64,000 bases of DNA from Anaerolineales bacterium (lineage in GTDB: Bacteria; Chloroflexota; Anaerolineae; Anaerolineales; UBA6663): positions 1 through 64,000 of the forward strand of contig JADLEU010000122.1 in the NCBI GenBank assembly GCA_020845955.1. Reading direction: 5' to 3'. This document shows positions 59,561 through 64,000 of this stretch, piece by piece (within the stretch, counting starts at the first letter, position 1; every line of letters begins with the position of its first letter). A program made the position numbers and the translations under genes. Below the pieces are notes generated by a model. The model saw only the letters and a program-made list of their open reading frames with translations. It ran no database searches and was not told the origin of the DNA.

Positions 59561-59738
59561 CTTTGTGGCAGCGTCCTGTCAACCCGGATGGAGTAAGTGG
59601 GCATGGGGTGGCATCTTCCCAGCCGAAATGTGATACTTGCGCGCTGGTCTTGGGCCAAACGCCTGTTACGTTTTGCCCCCTGCCCCGATATGCTAAGTAG
59701 AAGCACGGCGACTACGCCGGTTGCCCGGGGTGAGTGCC

Positions 59739-60317
59739 ATGGACATCGGAGCCAATATTGTAGGAAGCGTAGGGCAAGTGAGACCCAACACATTGCCTGA
59801 TGAGGCGCAGTTAATCCGGGCCGCTCAGCGCGATTCGGCCGAATTCGCACCGCTCTACCGCCACTACGTCACGCCCGTCTACCGCTACCTCTACAGCCGA
59901 ACCGGCAACGCCGCCGACGCCGAGGACCTGGCGGCCCAGGTCTTCCTGGAAGCCCTGCAAGGGTTGCCCCGCTATCGCCACCGCGGCCACTTCGCCGCCT
60001 GGCTGTTCACCATCGCCCGCCGCCGTGCCGCCGACCACTACCGCCAGCCCACCGCGCTGCCGCTCGACGAGTTGCTGACTCCGGCCGATGACGACGAGCC
60101 CCTTTCGCTGACCGTGCGCGCCGAGACCCTGGCGCACCTTCACCGGCTGGTCGCCGGCCTGGATGAACGTGACGTGGAGCTGCTGCGCCTGCGCTACGCC
60201 GCCGGCCTGACCTTCACCCAGATCGGCGCAGCCCTGAACCAGCGTGAAGGCGGGGTGAAGATGCGCCTGCACCGCTTGCTGGCAAGACTGCAGACCGCGC
60301 TGGGAGGTGAACGATGA
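59739..60317 (+). CDS. ECF-type RNA polymerase sigma factor
   Basis: The 192-aa product starts at MDIGANIVG (upstream TTG is less likely). Sigma region 2 (PLYRHYVTPVYRYLYSRTGNAADAEDL, HFAAWLFTIARRRAADHYR) and region 4 (GLTFTQIGAALNQREGGVKMRLHRLLARL) are complete. It overlaps the anti-sigma-like gene by ATGA. It is a close paralog of the partial sigma at 63707, from which it is separated by an IS5-type element. Confidence 0.85.
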   Translation: MDIGANIVGSVGQVRPNTLPDEAQLIRAAQRDSAEFAPLYRHYVTPVYRYLYSRTGNAADAEDLAAQVFLEALQGLPRYRHRGHFAAWLFTIARRRAADHYRQPTALPLDELLTPADDDEPLSLTVRAETLAHLHRLVAGLDERDVELLRLRYAAGLTFTQIGAALNQREGGVKMRLHRLLARLQTALGGER

Positions 60318-62620
60318 ACCGCCTGCCCGCCCCAGAGACCCAACCCAACGTCGAGGCCGGCCTGACCCGGCTCTTCGCGACGCCCGCGCCAAACCCGGCG
60401 TTTGTGGACCGCCTGGAGCGCCAGCTACTGACGCACCACGCCGCGCCCAACCGGCCGGCGCGGCGGTCGTGGCTGGCCGCCAGCCCCCGCCATCGCTGGG
60501 CGGCCGGCGCCGTGGCCCTGGCGCTGGTGCTGGCGCTGGCCCTGGCCATTGCCGGCCCGCGGCGCGTGCTGGCCCAGTTCCAGCGGCTGCTAGGCTACGT
60601 GCCGGGCGTGGGCTTCGTGGACCTGGACGCCACGCGCGTGCTGACCGCGCCGGTCCAGTTGACGCGTGATGGCGTCACGATGCGTGTCACGCAGGTGTTG
60701 GCGAAGCCGGACGAGACGCTGGTCGTATTCGAGGCTGAAGGCCTGCCCGCCTTCGATGTGCGCCAGGTGGATGAGACCGCCGAGCAGAACCTGGCGGCGG
60801 TGCTGCGTTTGCCCGACGGCAGCACATTGACCGGCACACGCCAATCAGTCGGGCGCGCTGACGACATGGTCTCGGGCAGGCTGCGCTTCCCGCCGTTGCC
60901 CGAAGGCGTATTCCAGGCGACGCTGCTACTGGCGCGCCTGCCCTATGTTGAGCCTGGGACAGCGCCAGAGGAATGGGAAGTGCCGCTGACCCTGCGCCTG
61001 GCCACGGGCGAATTGGTGGCCACGCTCTTCCCGCAGCCTTATGTGCCGGCCGGGGCCGAAGACACGTTGCACGGCATCACCCTGCGCGTGCTGGTGGTAG
61101 CCCATAGCCCGGAGGCCACCGTGCTCAAGCTGCAGGCCGAGTGGTCCAACCCAATGTGGCACTTTGGGTTCTTCACGACCGATCAGGACCCACGCCTGCT
61201 GGATGACGTTGGCCATCGCTACGGCCCACCGCCAGCGCCCGCGCCGAACGTCGTCGTGCAGGAGGCGATTGAAGTGCCGCCGCCGCCGGAGGGCACCATC
61301 GCGCCCGATCCGGGGCTATATCGCTATGAGCTCGACCAGACCTTCGCCAGCCTGTCGCCTTCAGCCACGCGCTTGACCCTGACGGTACCGGACGTCAACT
61401 TCGAGGTGCCCTTGCCAGTCGAGTTCGACGTGGACCTGGGCTCGCAACCGCAAGTGGGGCAGGCCTTCCCGCTCGACATCCCCATTGACGCGGCTGGGGT
61501 GCCGCTGCGCATCACCGGCGCCCGCCTGGAGCGGGAACAACATGGGGCCGAGCCACCTGAGACCTGGCTGCGCTTCGACATCGTGGCTGAGCCGGCCGCC
61601 GAAGGCCGCAGCGTGCGCGGGCTGCATTTCATGATCGGCACCAGCTCGCCCGCCTTCGACGGCGCATCGACCGGCTACGAGTTTGCCCCCCAGCGCCTGG
61701 ACGCCGCCTTGCGCTTCAAGACCGATCAGCCGCTGCCCACCGGCCCAGTGCGCATCCAGGTGGCGGCGGCCACGCTGGTGGTGCCCGGCCCATGGACGCT
61801 GGTATGGGACGTTCCCGGCCGCAACGCCCCACCCAGCGCGCCGGTGACGCTGGCACCCGCCAGCGCCAACCAGACCAACGGTGGCCTGACCGTGGGCGCA
61901 GAAAGTGTGACGCTTACCGACCGGGTGACGGTCGTGGAACTCGCCCTGGAAGATGCGCCCGCCGGCACGCGGCTGCACCAGGTGATGTGCTACCTGCCGC
62001 AACAAGACAGCGCGGGCTGCTGGCTGGAAGACAACCGCGGCAATCGCTACAGCGACCCGGGCGTAAGCTGGCAAACCGCCACACGGCCACTGACCGATAC
62101 CTTGGTGTTCGACGCCGCCCAACCGCTGGCGCAAAGCATGACTCTACACGTCCCCGCCGTGGAGATCGCGGTGGATGGCGCGGCCAGTTTCGACGTGACC
62201 GTGCCGGCTGAGTTTGCGGACAGCTCACTCGACCAAGCCTGGCCCGTGGACATCCCCGTGGCCGTGGCCGGGCAGGCGCTGCGCTTCTCGCAGGCGTCGC
62301 TGACCCGGATGAACAGCCTGCCGCAGTTGGTGCTCCGGTCCGATCCGCTCGACGCGCCTCGAGACCGCTGGTTGACGGGCCTGCGGCTGGCCGCCATCAG
62401 TAGCCCGGATGGCCAACCGATTGACATGAGCCTGGCCCACAGCAGCGCCGGGCCGGACTTCTTCAGCCTGGAGCGCAACTACGTCGCGGCAGTGATGATC
62501 CCTGTGGGCGCCTGGGACAGCCAATCCATCCAATCCGGCCGCTACCATGTCGATCTAAGTGGCGCCACGTTTGGCGTGCGTGGGCCGTGGGCGCTGACGT
62601 GGGAGCTACCCGGGCGATAA
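60314..62620 (+). CDS. Large membrane anti-sigma-like protein with repeated beta domains
   Basis: The 768-aa protein has a cytoplasmic N terminus (about 1-60), one membrane helix (AVALALVLALALAIAG, about 70-85) and a long extracytoplasmic part made of at least three similar beta domains (LTLTVPDVNFEVPLPVEFDV, MTLHVPAVEIAVDGAASFDV, with repeated W..DIP-IDAAG patterns). This matches the DUF4179/DUF5643-type anti-sigma architecture. ATGA overlap with the ECF gene supports anti-sigma function. Confidence 0.75.
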   Translation: MNRLPAPETQPNVEAGLTRLFATPAPNPAFVDRLERQLLTHHAAPNRPARRSWLAASPRHRWAAGAVALALVLALALAIAGPRRVLAQFQRLLGYVPGVGFVDLDATRVLTAPVQLTRDGVTMRVTQVLAKPDETLVVFEAEGLPAFDVRQVDETAEQNLAAVLRLPDGSTLTGTRQSVGRADDMVSGRLRFPPLPEGVFQATLLLARLPYVEPGTAPEEWEVPLTLRLATGELVATLFPQPYVPAGAEDTLHGITLRVLVVAHSPEATVLKLQAEWSNPMWHFGFFTTDQDPRLLDDVGHRYGPPPAPAPNVVVQEAIEVPPPPEGTIAPDPGLYRYELDQTFASLSPSATRLTLTVPDVNFEVPLPVEFDVDLGSQPQVGQAFPLDIPIDAAGVPLRITGARLEREQHGAEPPETWLRFDIVAEPAAEGRSVRGLHFMIGTSSPAFDGASTGYEFAPQRLDAALRFKTDQPLPTGPVRIQVAAATLVVPGPWTLVWDVPGRNAPPSAPVTLAPASANQTNGGLTVGAESVTLTDRVTVVELALEDAPAGTRLHQVMCYLPQQDSAGCWLEDNRGNRYSDPGVSWQTATRPLTDTLVFDAAQPLAQSMTLHVPAVEIAVDGAASFDVTVPAEFADSSLDQAWPVDIPVAVAGQALRFSQASLTRMNSLPQLVLRSDPLDAPRDRWLTGLRLAAISSPDGQPIDMSLAHSSAGPDFFSLERNYVAAVMIPVGAWDSQSIQSGRYHVDLSGATFGVRGPWALTWELPGR

Positions 62621-62676
62621 TTGATCATTGCCTGCCGTAGGGCAGGCAGCCGATGAAGGCTGTGATTGACCATAAT

Positions 62677-62702
62677 AGGCGGGTGCCAGGCCCGCCTTTT
62701 TG
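62677..62702 (+). terminator. Intrinsic terminator after the 60314 gene
   Basis: Stem AGGCGGG/CCCGCCT with a 7-nt loop is followed by TTTTT. A second hairpin (GCCTGCC/GGCAGGC, 62630-62647) lies just upstream. Confidence 0.8.
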
Positions 62703-62782
62703 ATTCGTGAGATATGGTTCTCGCTGGCTGTAGCCTGAGCCGGTTTGTCCCTTTTGCCGCCGATGGTCGTTTGTATCTCTAG

Positions 62783-63656
62783 AGACTGTTCTGCACTTAT
62801 TGTCGCCACAGCGCCGAGCGTGCTAAGCTCGGGGCATGGAGCGAAAAGCGTACCCGAGCGATGTCAGCGACGACGAGTGGGCGTTTGTGGCGCCCTATCT
62901 GAGCTTGATGAGTGAAGCCGCGCCGCAGCGCGAGTACAGCCTGCGGGAAGTCTTCAACGGCTTGGGTTGGCTGGTGCGCACGGGGGCGGAGTGGCGGATG
63001 ATGCCGCATGACTTGCCGCCCTGGGGGATCGTCTACCAGCAGACCCAACGGTGGCTGAAGGCCGGCGTGTTTGAAGCGATCGTGCACGATTTGCGTGAGT
63101 TGCTGCGGCTGGCCGTCGGCCGCCAGCCCCAGCCGTCGGCGGCCATTTTCGACAGCCGCACGCTGCAATCCAGCCCGGAAAGCGGTGGGCGGGCCGGCTA
63201 TGACGGCGCCAAGCGCAAGAAGGGCAGCAAAGTCCATGCGGCCGTGGACACGCTGGGGCAACTGCTGGCGCTGTATGTGACCCCCGCCAATGAACAGGAT
63301 CGGGCGCAGGTGGCCCAGTTGGCCCGCCAGGTACAGACGGCCACCGGCGAGACGGTCGAAGTCGCCTTTGTCGATCAAGGCTACACCGGTGACCAGCCGG
63401 CCCAAGCGGCCCAGGCGCAGGGGATCCAGTTGGAAGTCATCAAGCTGCCGGACGTCAAGAAGGGTTTTGTGCTCCTGCCGCGCCGCTGGGTGGTGGAGCG
63501 CAGCTTCGCCTGGGCGGCCCGTTTCCGCCGTTTGGCGCGCGACTACGAGCGCCTGCCGGAAACACTGGCCGGCTTGCACTTCGTGGCGTTCGCCATTCTG
63601 ATGCTGACACGCTTCACGCACGGGCTGGCTCATTTACTATAAGTCCAGAACAGGCT
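62783..63656 (+). mobile_element. Intact IS5-family element with CTAG target duplication
   Basis: The ends AGACTGTTCTGCACTTAT and (right, reversed) AGCCTGTTCTGGACTTAT are 18-bp inverted repeats with two mismatches. CTAG occurs on both flanks (62779-62782 and 63657-63660), the 4-bp YTAR-type duplication of the IS5 family. The single transposase ORF fills the 874-bp element. Confidence 0.9.
62836..63642 (+). CDS. IS5-family transposase
   Basis: The 268-aa protein is a complete DDE transposase: an N-terminal DUF4096-type region ([13 protein letters not shown], about 5-80), first Asp in AIFDSRTLQ (about 117), second Asp in [10 protein letters not shown] (about 182) and Glu in [11 protein letters not shown] (about 228), with the C1-region Y-R-E pattern. 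No frameshift is visible. It is flanked by matching ends and a target duplication, so it may be active or recently moved. Confidence 0.95.
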   Translation: MERKAYPSDVSDDEWAFVAPYLSLMSEAAPQREYSLREVFNGLGWLVRTGAEWRMMPHDLPPWGIVYQQTQRWLKAGVFEAIVHDLRELLRLAVGRQPQPSAAIFDSRTLQSSPESGGRAGYDGAKRKKGSKVHAAVDTLGQLLALYVTPANEQDRAQVAQLARQVQTATGETVEVAFVDQGYTGDQPAQAAQAQGIQLEVIKLPDVKKGFVLLPRRWVVERSFAWAARFRRLARDYERLPETLAGLHFVAFAILMLTRFTHGLAHLL

Positions 63657-63706
63657 CTAGAAGCGTTAGTCCAGACTATTCAGGCTTCGACGGTTCAGGA
63701 GAGCCG

Positions 63707-64000
63707 ATGCGAGCGACACCGATGAGTGCCAGTCAAACTGAACTGGCTGTTGATGAAGACGCCAGCCTGGTCCTGGCAGCCCAAAACGACCCAACCCACT
63801 TCTTGGCCCTCTATGACCGCTGGGCGACCCGGGTCTACCGGTACTTTCTCCATCGTCTTGGGCAAGTGGCTGCCGCCGAAGACCTGACCTCGGCGCTCTT
63901 CCTGTCCGCCTACCAGGCCCTGCCGCGCTACCGACACCGCGGGCACTTCCCCGCCTGGCTGTTCACCATCGCCCGCAACTTGCTCGTGGAGCATTACCGG
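63707..64000 (+). CDS. ECF sigma factor, N-terminal part (cut by window end)
   Basis: The gene starts at MRATPMSASQ (AGGAG upstream) and runs past 64000. Visible region 2 (ALYDRWATRVYRYFLHRLGQVAAAEDLTSALF, HFPAWLFTIARNLLVEHYR) is intact and closely resembles the 59739 sigma factor (shared PRYRHRGHF-AWLFTIAR). It probably forms a tandem sigma/anti-sigma unit of the same kind. Confidence 0.85.
   Translation, partial: MRATPMSASQTELAVDEDASLVLAAQNDPTHFLALYDRWATRVYRYFLHRLGQVAAAEDLTSALFLSAYQALPRYRHRGHFPAWLFTIARNLLVEHYR

Noticed and set aside
62797-63633. 278-aa minus-strand ORF
   Set aside because: Antisense to the intact IS5 transposase.

Overview
The window is GC-rich, gene-dense and mosaic, and looks like a Chloroflexota (Anaerolineae/Caldilineae-like) chromosome carrying a large integrative mobile element. 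Lineage clues are a giant secreted protein ending in YLYFPLIHR (a C-terminal signature common on Chloroflexota exoproteins), several ECF sigma/membrane anti-sigma pairs with Pro/Thr-rich linkers, and Tad-type pilus genes without a secretin. The lineage is inference; no rRNA or ribosomal gene is present to anchor it.

Layout. (1) 1-15.9 kb, minus-strand maintenance module: adenine methyltransferase cut at a helicase P-loop by what looks like a group II intron, SprT-like protease, DUF6908-like protein, RadC, a SWIM-SSB fusion, a second OB-fold protein and several unknowns. Four of these genes share a near-identical translation-start cassette. A 1725-aa secreted M23/Ig/LamG/CARDB/PPC protein is inserted as cargo. 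(2) 16.3-23.6 kb, AT-richer cargo: a compact type VII secretion-like toxin locus with an EssC-like three-module ATPase lacking membrane helices, WXG100-like proteins, a GH-E nuclease toxin with two small helical partners and a YbjN-like immunity candidate, and a TPR-SHOCT protein. (3) 23.6-25.1 kb, an IS4-superfamily insertion sequence with palindromic ends and a frameshift at an A7 run. (4) 25.1-42.8 kb, a minus-strand hybrid locus: Flp/TadE/TadG/TadA/TadB/TadC/TadZ/CpaB/prepilin peptidase mixed with a VirB4-like ATPase and a VirB8/TcpC-like protein, plus an ECF sigma/anti-sigma pair. (5) 42.8-46.5 kb, cargo: HNH nuclease, DEDDh exonuclease-BRCT, DUF6236-like and CAP-domain proteins. (6) 46.5-49.7 kb, a PD-(D/E)xK-like protein, an anchored protein, an SSB and a ParA-like ATPase. 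(7) 49.7-57.2 kb, plus strand: a ComQXPA-like quorum-sensing operon (LuxR-type regulator with Asn at the phosphosite, 66-aa Trp-ending pre-peptide, isoprenyl transferase with two DDxxD motifs, PDZ/multi-TM histidine kinase), an M28 peptidase, an HTH protein and an XRE regulator. (8) 57.2-58.55 kb, tyrosine integrase, phased direct repeats and a degenerate tRNA-Met-like sequence: the probable right end of the element. (9) 58.8-64 kb, host-like DNA: VapC toxin/antitoxin, two ECF sigma operons and an intact IS5-family element between them.

Working model (inference): the element is maintained and processed by modules 1 and 6, transferred by a Tad-pilus/VirB4 machine, integrated by the tyrosine recombinase, and has a peptide-pheromone circuit divergent from ParA that may tie activation to population density. 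The most novel candidates are the ComQXPA-like operon outside Bacillota, the minimal T7SS-like toxin locus, and the Tad/T4SS hybrid. No relaxase or coupling protein is seen here; they may lie left of the window.
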